Source: an uncultured bacterium
GTDB taxonomy: Bacteria > Planctomycetota > UBA1135 > UBA2386
Length of the DNA stretch: 43,698 bases
NCBI GenBank assembly: GCA_937906475.1
Contig: CALCZA010000160.1
Coordinates: 1-43,698, forward strand
Direction of reading: 5' to 3'
Under the pieces are notes generated by a model, which saw only the letters and a list, made by a program, of their open reading frames with translations, had not been told where the DNA came from and searched no databases. Made by a program: the position numbers and the translations under genes. Shown here in pieces: positions 34,239-42,501 of the stretch; within the stretch, counting starts at the first letter, position 1, and the number at the start of each line of letters is the position of its first letter.

Positions 34239-34446
34239 TGCCCGCATGCTACCGAGCACAGGCACTGGGAATCCCGCCGATTCGGGGTGGGGCGCAAACG
34301 GGTTTGGCCAGAATCGCCAAAACAACCGCCGCGCCTCCCCCTAGCGGGCCGCCTTCGGCTGGGCGGCCTGCCCGGGCGTGATTGCCAGGCCCGCCGGGCG
34401 TCAGTCCTTTTGTTCTGCCCAAGAACGTGTAACCATACGCACTGGC

Positions 34447-35259
34447 ATGGCCGCACTACGTATTCTCGTTACTGGTTCTGAAGGCTTCCTCGGCCGTCAC
34501 GTCGTCGAAGCCGTGCGCAACGCAGGTCAGACGCCGCTGACGGCGTCCCGCAGTGGCGGCGATGCGCAGGTCGACTTGCTGGCACCGGGCATGGTCGCGG
34601 CGGTGATCGAAGGCTTGCAGCCAGACGTCGTCGTGCACCTCGCGGCGCTTTCGCAAATGGGGCAGTGCCACTCCGATCCAGCACTTGCGACTCGGGTCAA
34701 CACCGTGCTGCCCGAAGAGTGGGCGAAGCGCTTTGGTGCGAGGCTGTTGTTTACCTCGACCGATTTGGTCTTTGACGGACATAGCGCGCCGTATGACGAG
34801 GGTGATTCGCCGAGCCCGTTGTCGGTCTATGGTGCCAGTAAGGCGCAGGGCGAAGAACGCGTTCGCGATCACGGTGGTCGGGTGGTGCGGTTGCCGTTGT
34901 TGTTTGGCCCGGATCCTGCTGGACGTGGCGCGACGGCTTCGTTGCGGCAGGCAATTGCCAGCGGAACTCGTTCGTCGCTGTTCACCAACGAGTATCGCAC
35001 GCCGCTGCACGCTGCCGATGCCGCCCGCGCGCTGGTTCAGTTTGTTGCCGAACCCGACGGCCCGAACATGTTCCATTTGCCTGGTCCAGAACGGGTTTCA
35101 CGGTGGCAGTTGGCGCAGCGATTTTGTGAGTCGCAGGGGATCGCGACGGACACGTTGGATGCGGTCGAGTGTCAGGATCCGCTGCGGCCGCGCGATGTGT
35201 CGCTGCTTAGCGCATGGGGTGCCGAGCGTTCGCTTGACGACATGCTGCTCGATAGTTAG
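34447..35259 (+). CDS. NAD(P)-dependent sugar reductase, RmlD/extended-SDR type
   Basis: A 270-residue extended short-chain dehydrogenase. The Rossmann motif is VTGSEGFLG (8-16), and the catalytic triad elements are T105 in FTSTDLVFDG and Y128-x3-K132 in SVYGASKAQGE. The pattern FTSTDLVFDG... YGASK.. GE and the missing C-terminal epimerase motifs place it with dTDP-4-dehydrorhamnose reductase (RmlD) and methionine-adenosyltransferase-beta-like reductases. The other rml genes are not nearby, so rhamnose synthesis is only one possibility; a different nucleotide-sugar reductase or a lone SDR is equally possible. The start is the ATG of MAALRIL. It is divergent from kdsA, with 208 bp between them. 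Confidence 0.82.
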   Translation: MAALRILVTGSEGFLGRHVVEAVRNAGQTPLTASRSGGDAQVDLLAPGMVAAVIEGLQPDVVVHLAALSQMGQCHSDPALATRVNTVLPEEWAKRFGARLLFTSTDLVFDGHSAPYDEGDSPSPLSVYGASKAQGEERVRDHGGRVVRLPLLFGPDPAGRGATASLRQAIASGTRSSLFTNEYRTPLHAADAARALVQFVAEPDGPNMFHLPGPERVSRWQLAQRFCESQGIATDTLDAVECQDPLRPRDVSLLSAWGAERSLDDMLLDS

Positions 35260-35278
35260 CGCCCGCAGCGTTCGTTAG

Positions 35279-35306
35279 GCAGCCAGCGAACTGATCCCCT
35301 GGCTGC
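35279..35306 (+). terminator. Hairpin downstream of the RmlD-like gene
   Basis: Arms GCAGCCAG and CTGGCTGC form an 8-bp perfect stem around a 12-nt loop, 20 bp after the stop. No U-run follows. It may terminate the plus-strand transcript or act as a bidirectional end between the convergent genes. Confidence 0.4.
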
Positions 35307-35392
35307 TGGTGACCAAATCGTTGCTGCCGGGGGGGGCGTCGTTTGTCCCCGATTATGCTGTCAAAAAGGGTCTTTGCAGCAGATGCCCGGTG

Positions 35393-35443
35393 TCAACTGT
35401 CCGCTCCGGTCAACTGTCCGCCCCGGTCAACTGTCCGCCCCGA
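35393..35443. repeat. Three tandem copies of a 17-bp repeat
   Basis: Three consecutive 17-bp units (TCAACTGTCCGCTCCGG, TCAACTGTCCGCCCCGG and TCAACTGTCCGCCCCGA) lie in the non-coding region between convergent genes, 17 bp from the end of the large exported-protein gene. A poorer match (AATTGTCCGGCTCGG) appears in the intergenic region on the other side of that gene, near 37720. The period is not a multiple of three, and the units are not part of either protein. Confidence 0.8.
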
Positions 35444-35460
35444 GGGATCAATTCCAGGCG

Positions 35461-37635
35461 CTAGCGGCGTTGGCCGCGCGACCTCTGCTCATACTCTGGC
35501 AGCACGAACGCTTCTGGCGGCAATTCCTTGAGCGCTTCGGCCAACCGCCCGAGCAGGTCTTGATCTTTCTCGTCGATGGCGCGACCACGCAGCATCTCTG
35601 CGGTCTGCATTGCGGTGATGCTCAGGCCATCGGTCGCTGCGGCCGCCGTTGGGCAGATGGCGAACACCCGCTGTAACTCGGAGAACGTCAAGTCTAGGTC
35701 GCCTTTCTGCAGCGCTAGTCGCGCCAAGCCACCGTGTGCCATCGCTTCGTAGTGGGCGGCATCTTCACTTTGTGTCTTCGACTTGTAGGTGGCGAAGTGC
35801 GTCAACGCCTTGCGATACGACGCGACGGCGTTATCTGGCTTCTGTCGCCGGCGATGTTGCTCGGCGGCGACCAGTGACGCGTAGCCGGCGAACCACGGCG
35901 TCGTGCTCGGGGCATCAGGTGCCGCTAGCATGCGTGTGTATTCGGCTTCGAGCAGTTTGATGCCGCCGTTGCGCAGCAACTGGGCACGTAGTCGTTGGTG
36001 TAGTGCGGCCGAGGCCGGGAAGCGCTTGATGCCGTGTTCGAGCACCACTTCGGTGTCCGGTGAACGGAAGAAGTTGAGGAAGTCGTAGTGGTCGGCGACG
36101 TTGGCATCGGTGCCAAGCGGGTGCTTCAGCAGCAGGCTGTAGGCGGTGTGAACATCTGTCATCCACTCACTCGGCCACTTCTGCTTGTCGCGAACAGCCT
36201 TTTGGATCGCGAACTGACGACCATGGGCGAACAGCGTTAGTAGTTCTTTCGCAATCCGGCCGGGAGCGTCGGGCGGCAATCGCGGCATGGTCGTCGCGGC
36301 CAGTTCGTGGGCTTGGCGTTGGTTGCCTTGCTGGGCCAGCAATACCGCGCGAAGCGCAGTTGGGCGCCAGCCACTGGCACCGGCCTTGTCGGCGCGGTCG
36401 AGGTGGCGGGCGCAGTCGGCGAGCAGCAGTTTACGTTGTTGTTGTATCAGTCGCACGCTGCCGCGCCCGGCACTCGCTCGCACTTCGAGGGCTTGCAGCA
36501 AGCTGGTCTCGGCGACATCGAGTCGCGCCTTGGGGTCGTCGGGGTTCTTGGCGAGGGCCACGTCACGTTGGCCCGCTTGCGCGGCGCGGTCGATGGGGGC
36601 GGCGCCGGTGTAGGCCGGCCCAACCAGCACGCTCTGCCACTTCTTGCCATCGATCGCCGACTTGCTGCTGTCGAGACCCTTGTGGGCCGTGGCCAGCGTG
36701 CGCGCGTGCGTCGAAACGTCACTGAAGCCGTCGAGTGCGTTGACGAGGCCGTTGCGTTCGTCTTTCGACAGCGGGCCGCGCAAGGTGTCGGCGATTAGTT
36801 CGACCGCCAATGGGTCTTTGGTTTGTTGCATGCCCGATCGCGCCTTCTTGGCGAGATCGGGATCGAGGCCATAGGCAGCTTGACGTAGCAACTCGAGCGG
36901 CACGTCGGCTCCTGCTTCGAGGCCGAGATCGAGCATGCGTTGCCGCAACGCTGGGGCCGCCGCGGCGAACTCCTTCTCGATCACTTCGCGGTCATTGCTA
37001 TCCGGACTCGCGATGCGCTCTCGCAGCGAACGGTCGCCCTTGACGATCGGAGGAGCCTGAATCTTGCGGTTGGCGATGCCGTCCTTCAGCGTCTTCCAGA
37101 CCGAGTCGGTGTCCCATGTGTAGAACACGTCGTAGACCTCTTTGCCATCGAGTTCGACCATGATGTGGCGCGGCGAGATCCGCTTGCCATCGAGGAACTT
37201 CTTGTAGACCAGAGGTTCCAGTGCGATGTGTTCGCCACAGGTGACGCAACCCAGACGCGGGCACAGGATGCGTCGGCCTTGGTCGTCGTAGTCGCGCGGG
37301 TTGTGCCGGTAGACCGACGCCATTACGCAGATGTAGGGATCGAACAGCTTGGCGATCTCTTTGTCGCGGTAGCGCACGCCGGCGTAGTGCTCGCTAGCGA
37401 TCTCGCCGTCCATGTTGACGCAGACGAGGATCGGCTTTTTGGTCTGCTGCGAAAGCTTGACCGCATCGGCCCAAGTGCGCTGCCAGCGGACCTGCACCGG
37501 CTTGGCCCAATCGGCGGCCGTCGGCGCGTACCACATCTGCTCTGGGACGAGTCCTTGCGGTTGCGGGACACCTTCCTGAGCAAGCGCACAGGTCAGCAAC
37601 GAAATCAAAACTAGCGGGGTCAGCGAACGACGCAT
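35461..37635 (-). CDS. Exported thioredoxin-fold protein with long helical-repeat tail
   Basis: Function unknown. A 724-residue protein with a signal peptide (MRRSLTPLVLISLLTCALAQ) and a thioredoxin-like domain at about residues 50-175. The domain has TWADAVKLSQQTKKPILVCVNMDGEIA, but there is no CxxC where the redox site would be (NMDGEIA instead), so it is not a classical disulfide enzyme. A CPRLGCVTC cluster (125-133) inside the domain may bind a metal or form a disulfide. The remaining 500 or so residues are alpha-helical with TPR-like pairs (near NAVASYRKALTHFATYKS and ALQKGDLDLTFSELQRVFAICP). The layout resembles large planctomycete exported proteins. GTG at 37642-37644 is an alternative start. 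The gene has no operon partner: a gene-free region lies upstream and the 17-bp repeats downstream. Confidence 0.82.
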   Translation of the reverse strand: MRRSLTPLVLISLLTCALAQEGVPQPQGLVPEQMWYAPTAADWAKPVQVRWQRTWADAVKLSQQTKKPILVCVNMDGEIASEHYAGVRYRDKEIAKLFDPYICVMASVYRHNPRDYDDQGRRILCPRLGCVTCGEHIALEPLVYKKFLDGKRISPRHIMVELDGKEVYDVFYTWDTDSVWKTLKDGIANRKIQAPPIVKGDRSLRERIASPDSNDREVIEKEFAAAAPALRQRMLDLGLEAGADVPLELLRQAAYGLDPDLAKKARSGMQQTKDPLAVELIADTLRGPLSKDERNGLVNALDGFSDVSTHARTLATAHKGLDSSKSAIDGKKWQSVLVGPAYTGAAPIDRAAQAGQRDVALAKNPDDPKARLDVAETSLLQALEVRASAGRGSVRLIQQQRKLLLADCARHLDRADKAGASGWRPTALRAVLLAQQGNQRQAHELAATTMPRLPPDAPGRIAKELLTLFAHGRQFAIQKAVRDKQKWPSEWMTDVHTAYSLLLKHPLGTDANVADHYDFLNFFRSPDTEVVLEHGIKRFPASAALHQRLRAQLLRNGGIKLLEAEYTRMLAAPDAPSTTPWFAGYASLVAAEQHRRRQKPDNAVASYRKALTHFATYKSKTQSEDAAHYEAMAHGGLARLALQKGDLDLTFSELQRVFAICPTAAAATDGLSITAMQTAEMLRGRAIDEKDQDLLGRLAEALKELPPEAFVLPEYEQRSRGQRR

Positions 37636-38012
37636 GCCCGGCACGATAGCCGAATTAGTTGCTCTTGGTGTCGCATGCTGATGTCAGTTTGTGGTCAGTT
37701 CCCCCGGTCTTGTGGCTAATTGTCCGGCTCGGGTGGCGTCGTTGCTTTGGTCGCGCCGGGCATCTTGGGGCCGTCCGCGACTGCGAACGACCCGTCGTTT
37801 GCCGCATTCGAGCAGGACTTCGGCTGGTGTCGCGTTGCTCAAGCAGCCGGTTGGGCTGTAGGTCAGACCGTCGGCGCTGGCGCTGAGAATCGCGCCGAGG
37901 TCGCCGGTCTGCAGTTTCGGCACCTCGAAAATATCAGCGAATTGATCGGCGGGTGTGCGCCGCGGGCCGCCGTAGGCGTGCAGTCCGCGCCACTAGCGGC
38001 CACACTGATCGT
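37636..38012. other. 377-bp intergenic region with a weak minus-strand ORF
   Basis: This region is between the divergent exported-protein and cdd genes. A 79-codon minus-strand frame (about 37684-37923, GTG start) has codon use rather like that of real genes and could be read further upstream. It has no recognisable family and no ribosome site, so I do not call it a gene. It may be a decayed remnant or a leader. The AATTGTCCGG match to the 17-bp repeats lies here. Confidence 0.4.
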
Positions 38013-38438
38013 ATGATGTTGACGAGCGAACAACGAGACGTGTTGGTGGCCAAGGCCCGTGAAGTTCAGGGCAAGGCCTACGCGCCGGCTTCGAAGTTCT
38101 TGGTCGGTGCCGCGCTGTTGACTGCGGATGGCCAGGTGTTTGTTGGCTGCAATGTTGAGAACGCCAGCTACGGCCTGACGATCTGTGCCGAGCGCTCGGC
38201 GATCTGCGCCGCGGTTGCTGCTGGCGCGCGCGAAGTGCAAGCGGTTGCCGTCGTGACCGACCTTGCCGATCCCGCGCGGCCGTGCGGGGCTTGTCGCCAG
38301 GTGCTCGCCGAGTTTGGGCCAGCCATGGAAGTCGTTCTGGTTGGTTCTGGCGCGGCTGTGGTGACGACGACCTTGGACAAGTTGTTGCCCGATCCGTTCA
38401 CGTTTGGCGGCGGCGACTTGCCGCTGATTAAGGGCTGA
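38013..38438 (+). CDS. cdd: Cytidine deaminase
   Basis: Deaminates cytidine and deoxycytidine to (deoxy)uridine, the entry step of the catabolic cluster that follows. The 141-residue protein is of the small tetrameric type. The zinc site is C58-A-E60 in GLTICAERSAI plus C91 and C94 in PCGACRQVL, and the substrate-binding NVENASYG is intact. Two adjacent ATG codons (38013 and 38016) could start it. It is followed by a hairpin and then deoC, so deoC may have its own promoter or read-through control. Confidence 0.96.
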   Translation: MMLTSEQRDVLVAKAREVQGKAYAPASKFLVGAALLTADGQVFVGCNVENASYGLTICAERSAICAAVAAGAREVQAVAVVTDLADPARPCGACRQVLAEFGPAMEVVLVGSGAAVVTTTLDKLLPDPFTFGGGDLPLIKG

Positions 38439-38444
38439 CCGGCG

Positions 38445-38472
38445 GCCGCCACAGATAGCTACTGTTGGCGGC
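38445..38472 (+). terminator. Hairpin between cdd and deoC
   Basis: GCCGCCA and TGGCGGC pair (7 bp) around a 14-nt loop, immediately after the cdd stop. It is G+C-rich without a U-run. It could attenuate or process the message between cdd and deoC. Confidence 0.4.
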
Positions 38473-38572
38473 AGCGAAGTTGTGCTTGCAGCAACGTGCC
38501 TCGCGATCTCGGGTTCGGGGTGATCGGCATCGACTTCCTGGCCCAATCCGGGCACGATCCAAAACGTAAACC

Positions 38573-39481
38573 ATGTCAGGATCGCTATCCCCAACCGAGT
38601 TCCGTGTGCCGCCGGTCGACGCGGTCGCGCTCGAGACGCGTTGCGCCGATCTGGCGACGCGTTCCATCAAGAAGGCTGCCAAAGTACAGGGGCTCAAACT
38701 CGCGATTGCGATGATGGACCTGACTACGCTCGAAGGCATGGACTCGCCGGGCAAGGTCCGGCAGCTTTGTCAGAAGGCGATGCGACCGTTGCCGTCACGG
38801 CCCGACTTGCCGAGTTGTGCTGCCGTCTGCGTTTATCCGGACCTAGTGAAGATTGCGGCCAATGCCGTCGCTGGCAGCGGCGTGCAAGTCGCTTCGGTGG
38901 CGACTGGCTTCCCAGCTGGTCGCACTGATCGGCGCACCAAGTTGCGTGAGGTCGAGTTGGCGGTGAAGGCAGGCGCGAGCGAGATCGACATGGTGATCGA
39001 TCGCGGCGCGTTCTTGTCCGGTCGTTACGGCGTCGTCTACGACGAAGTCTGCGCGGTCAAGGAAGCTTGTGGCGAGGCGCACCTTAAAGTGATCCTCGAG
39101 ACCGGCGAACTGAAGACCTACGACAACGTGCGACGCGCGAGTCGTATTGCGATTCTCGGTGGCGCTGACTTCATCAAGACCAGTACTGGCAAGGTTTCGC
39201 CAGCGAGCACACGACCGGTGGTGTTGCTGATGCTCGAAGCTGTTCGCGATCACTACCTCGAGACTGGCAAGATGGTTGGCGTCAAAGCGGCCGGCGGCAT
39301 TCGTTCGGCCAAGGATGCATTGCGCTACTTGGTGTTGGTTGCGGAAACCTGCGGCGATGCTTGGTTGACGCCTGAGTGGTTCCGTTTTGGCGCGAGTTCG
39401 TTGCTCAACGACGTGTTGATGCAACTCGAGAAGCAACGCACTGGCAGCTACCAGCGCAGCACCGACTTCAGCACGGATTGA
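38573..39481 (+). CDS. deoC: Deoxyribose-phosphate aldolase
   Basis: Cleaves 2-deoxyribose-5-phosphate into acetaldehyde and glyceraldehyde-3-phosphate. The 302-residue protein is a class I (Schiff-base) aldolase. Lys202 in ADFIKTSTGK is the Schiff-base lysine and Lys238 in VGVKAAGGIR the second active-site lysine; the acid-base Asp lies in ASEIDMVI (D139). It belongs to the longer form of the family, with an N-terminal extension. The gene is followed after 2 bp by an aldehyde dehydrogenase, which makes the released acetaldehyde the obvious next substrate. The nucleoside phosphorylase further downstream would supply deoxyribose-1-phosphate; the phosphopentomutase needed to convert it is not in the window. 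Confidence 0.97.
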   Translation: MSGSLSPTEFRVPPVDAVALETRCADLATRSIKKAAKVQGLKLAIAMMDLTTLEGMDSPGKVRQLCQKAMRPLPSRPDLPSCAAVCVYPDLVKIAANAVAGSGVQVASVATGFPAGRTDRRTKLREVELAVKAGASEIDMVIDRGAFLSGRYGVVYDEVCAVKEACGEAHLKVILETGELKTYDNVRRASRIAILGGADFIKTSTGKVSPASTRPVVLLMLEAVRDHYLETGKMVGVKAAGGIRSAKDALRYLVLVAETCGDAWLTPEWFRFGASSLLNDVLMQLEKQRTGSYQRSTDFSTD

Positions 39482-39483
39482 TC

Positions 39484-41040
39484 ATGGCGAAGACTGAGAA
39501 CCAGAATCCCGCCGCCCAGAAGAAGGTGACGAAGAAAGTGACGAAGAAGGTCGCCAAGAAGTCTCTCGGGCAGCCTGAACTCAAGTTCGGCGGGTGGCAG
39601 TATGCGTCGGCGCCGGAGGGCACCGACCATGTCGCGATCGAGGATCGCTATGGCCTGTTCATCAACGGTGAGTTCGTGCGGCCGAAGTCGGGCAAATACT
39701 TCGCGACCATCAATCCGGCGACCGAGAAGAAGATTTCCGAGGTCGCCCAGGCCAACGGCAAGGATGTTGATCGCGCTGTGCAAGCAGCGAACAAGGCGTT
39801 GCCTGGCTGGCGCAAACTGTCGGGTGATGACCGGGCGCGCTACCTATTCCGGATCGCGCGCATTCTGCTGGAGCGGGCCCGCGAGTTCGCCGTGCTCGAG
39901 ACACTCGACAACGGCAAGCCGATCAAGGAAACGCGCGATGTCGATGTGCCGCTGGCGGCGCAGCACTTCTTCTACCATGCGGGTTGGGCCGACAAGCTGG
40001 GCCTGCTGTTCCCCGGAGAGCTTCCCGAACCGGTTGGCGTCGTCGGCCAAATCATCCCGTGGAACTTCCCGCTGCTGATGGCCGCGTGGAAGATTGCGCC
40101 CGCGCTAGCAGCTGGTAACACCGTCGTCATCAAGCCGGCGGAGACGTCGCCATTGACGGCGCTGCGGTTGTGCGAGGTGTTCGCGCAGGCCGAACTGCCG
40201 GCGGGTGTCGTCAACGTCATCACTGGCGACGGCGCGACCGGTCAGGCATTGGTTCGTCATCCTGATCTCAACAAGGTTGCGTTCACCGGCAGCACCGACG
40301 TCGGCAAGGAAATCCAGAAGGCGGTCGCCGGACGCAAAGTCGACCTGACGCTCGAACTCGGTGGCAAAGCGGCGCACTTGGTGTTCGAAGACGCAGCCTT
40401 GGATCAAGCGGTGGAAGGCGTTGTGCGCGGCATCTTCTTCAACCAAGGTCACGTCTGCTGTGCCGGCTCGCGGTTGTTGGTGCAAGAGAGTGTGCACGAC
40501 TTGTTTGTGCGCAAGTTGCAGCGGCGCATGGCGCGGATTCGCGTCGGTGACCCGCTCGACAAGAATACCGACATGGGCGCGATCCACAGTGCGGAGCAAC
40601 TGCAGCGTATCCAAGGATTGGTGCAGGCTGGGGTCGACGAAGGTGCGGTGCTGTTCCAGGCCAAGGCTGCACTGCCTAAGAAGGGCTTTTGGTTCGCGCC
40701 GTCGATGTTCACCGGCGTGACTCAGAGTCACCGCGTTGCGCGCGAAGAGATCTTCGGGCCGGTGTTGTCAGTATCGACGTTTCGCACACCCGAGGAAGCC
40801 GTCGTCAAAGCGAACGACACCAGTTACGGCCTGTCGGCCGGTATTTGGACCGACAAGGGCGCGCGCATCCTGTGGCTTGCGTCGCGCATGCGCGCCGGCG
40901 TCGTGTGGAACAACACCTTCAACCGCTTTGATGCGGCGTCGCCGTTCGGCGGCTACCAGGAGAGCGGCTTCGGTCGTGAAGGCGGCCGACAAGGGTTGCG
41001 CGCCTATGTGAAGTTGCGTTCCGGTTTACTGCCGGGATAG
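39484..41040 (+). CDS. Aldehyde dehydrogenase (full length)
   Basis: NAD(P)-dependent oxidation of an aldehyde, here most likely the acetaldehyde made by DeoC. The 518-residue protein has the usual ALDH parts: PWNFP (192-196), cofactor site IKPAETSPLTAL (216-227), FTGSTDVGK (267-275), general base E291 in ELGGK, catalytic Cys (C325 of the pair in GHVCCAGSR), EEIFGPV and the C-terminal SPFGGYQESGFGREGG. The first 27 residues are an unusual lysine-rich tail with repeated KKVT units (residues 13-26), absent from typical ALDHs. A comparable Lys-rich tail occurs elsewhere in this genome segment only on disordered ends. The start at ATG 39484, 2 bp after the deoC stop, is firmly set by the coupling. 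Confidence 0.95.
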   Translation: MAKTENQNPAAQKKVTKKVTKKVAKKSLGQPELKFGGWQYASAPEGTDHVAIEDRYGLFINGEFVRPKSGKYFATINPATEKKISEVAQANGKDVDRAVQAANKALPGWRKLSGDDRARYLFRIARILLERAREFAVLETLDNGKPIKETRDVDVPLAAQHFFYHAGWADKLGLLFPGELPEPVGVVGQIIPWNFPLLMAAWKIAPALAAGNTVVIKPAETSPLTALRLCEVFAQAELPAGVVNVITGDGATGQALVRHPDLNKVAFTGSTDVGKEIQKAVAGRKVDLTLELGGKAAHLVFEDAALDQAVEGVVRGIFFNQGHVCCAGSRLLVQESVHDLFVRKLQRRMARIRVGDPLDKNTDMGAIHSAEQLQRIQGLVQAGVDEGAVLFQAKAALPKKGFWFAPSMFTGVTQSHRVAREEIFGPVLSVSTFRTPEEAVVKANDTSYGLSAGIWTDKGARILWLASRMRAGVVWNNTFNRFDAASPFGGYQESGFGREGGRQGLRAYVKLRSGLLPG

Positions 41041-41094
41041 TAGTGAGGCCGCCTGCCTAGCCAGCGCCCATTAGTTCGCTAGTATGGGCTTCGC

Positions 41095-42351
41095 ATGAGA
41101 AGCCTCCTACTGGTCCCGGTGCTGGCGTTGCTCGCATCGTCCTTGTTTGCGCAGAAGCAGTCGCCGATCCAGAGTCCCGCCCAAGCGGAGCAGCATGCGC
41201 CGCGGCCGTTTGTGCGCTTCCTGGAAAACGACGAGGGCGGCTTCTTGCAAGTCCTGGTCGCGACCTACAAGTCCGGCGACCGGACGTTGACGCTCTATGG
41301 TTGCGTGCATGTCGCCGATCGCTCGTTCTACGAGGGCATGCAGAAGAACTTCCGTAAGCTCGATGCATTGCTCTACGAGTTGGTCGCTGAGCCAGACGTG
41401 CGCCCGTTCCCGGAGATGGAGAAGAACGGGGAGCACTGGCTCTCGATCGTGCAGAATGGCATGGGGTCGGGGCTCGCGTTGCAGGGGCAGTTCGCGTGCA
41501 TGGACTACCGCATGAAGAACTTTGTGCATGCGGATATGACCGACGAAGAGTGGCTGAACGCGCTCGGTCAAGCGGGCAAGAGTGAACTCGGTGAGTTGAT
41601 GGTTGGCGGCTTTGTCGAGCCCGACCGGGAGGCGGAGGCCAAGCAGAAGCCGGTTGATCTGGTCAAGGCGTTCCGCAACGGCCAAGGCATCTCTCAGTTG
41701 CGCATCATGATGGGGCGCGTGTTGTGTTCACCCGATGGTGCGTCCGAGCAACCGACCGTGATTATTCACGGTCGCAACGAGAAGTGTTTGGCGGTGCTCA
41801 AGGTGCAACTCGACGCTGGCAAGAAGAACCTCGGCATCTTCTATGGCGCGGCCCACATGGAGCACCTGGAACAGCGGCTCCTGAAGGGCTTTGGTTGGAA
41901 GCGCGTCAAGGAAGAGTGGGTGAATGCGTGGGATTGCCGCCACAGTTCGTTCCCGAAGGTTGAGAAGGGCTTGAAGCAAAAGCGCTATCGCGCGCGTCGT
42001 GACGTCGGCAAGCTGGCCAAGGCCGTGCAGGTCTGGTGCGAAGCGCACGAGGGTGAGTTGCCGAGTTGGGAGGAGTTGCGTGCTGAGGCTGCCAACGGCA
42101 AGTTGCCCGGGCGAGCGGATGGCGAGGATCCGTGGGGGCGTGACTACGTGTTGGTGCCTGTCGACGGTGGTTTTGAGGTTCATAGCGCGGCCAGCGATGG
42201 CAAGGTGGGCACCGAGGACGACGTCGTGGATGCAAAGCGCGTGAAGGAGAAGTCTCTGTTCTCATCATTTGGCGAGAAGCGAGGTGATCAGGAGCGCTAC
42301 CGCGACAGGCTCGAGACCGAGCGCCCGGCTGGTGACGCCGACAGCAAGTAG
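41095..42351 (+). CDS. Secreted TraB/GumN-like domain fused to a GspG-like C-terminal domain
   Basis: A 418-residue exported protein with a signal peptide (MRSLLLVPVLALLASSLFAQ). The N-terminal part (about 40-290) has the TraB/GumN/TIKI pattern: LYGCVHVADRSFY with H72 in the first GxxH, LLYELV with E95, and IFYGAAHMEHLEQRL (249-263), the second GxxH. In related proteins these histidines and acids form a metal-dependent hydrolase or peptidase site. The C-terminal part (about 300-378) ends with DPWGRDYVLVPVDGGFEVHSAASDGKVGTEDDV, a close match to the last region of type II secretion major pseudopilins (GspG), including the DPWG...Y and SxGxDG-like metal-loop residues. The hydrophobic pilin helix of GspG is absent. 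The gene sits inside the deoxynucleoside cluster without an obvious metabolic reason. Confidence 0.75.
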   Translation: MRSLLLVPVLALLASSLFAQKQSPIQSPAQAEQHAPRPFVRFLENDEGGFLQVLVATYKSGDRTLTLYGCVHVADRSFYEGMQKNFRKLDALLYELVAEPDVRPFPEMEKNGEHWLSIVQNGMGSGLALQGQFACMDYRMKNFVHADMTDEEWLNALGQAGKSELGELMVGGFVEPDREAEAKQKPVDLVKAFRNGQGISQLRIMMGRVLCSPDGASEQPTVIIHGRNEKCLAVLKVQLDAGKKNLGIFYGAAHMEHLEQRLLKGFGWKRVKEEWVNAWDCRHSSFPKVEKGLKQKRYRARRDVGKLAKAVQVWCEAHEGELPSWEELRAEAANGKLPGRADGEDPWGRDYVLVPVDGGFEVHSAASDGKVGTEDDVVDAKRVKEKSLFSSFGEKRGDQERYRDRLETERPAGDADSK

Positions 42352-42501
42352 CTCAGCCCTTTGATTGTGCGGTTGGCCGCCGCTCGCAAGGAGGTCGACG
42401 CGCCGAAGTCCGGACAGTCAACGGGTCGAAGGCTAAGAAGAAGGTCAAGTAGCAGGTGCGCGCAGTTGCGTCGCATCAGGCGATACGGCACCGTTGCTTA
42501 C

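Noticed and set aside
37684..37923. Minus-strand 79-codon frame as a small gene
   Set aside because: No recognisable family, no ribosome site, start unclear; left as a note in the intergenic entry.
37863..38594. 243-codon minus-strand frame over cdd
   Set aside because: Shadow of cdd, whose motifs are unmistakable on the other strand.
42352..42501. A reading frame ending in KAKKKVK just before the half-length ALDH, as a possible C-terminus of the TraB-GspG protein after a frameshift
   Set aside because: The frame is not open far enough upstream to extend the TraB-like protein and the GspG-like domain ends properly in its own frame.
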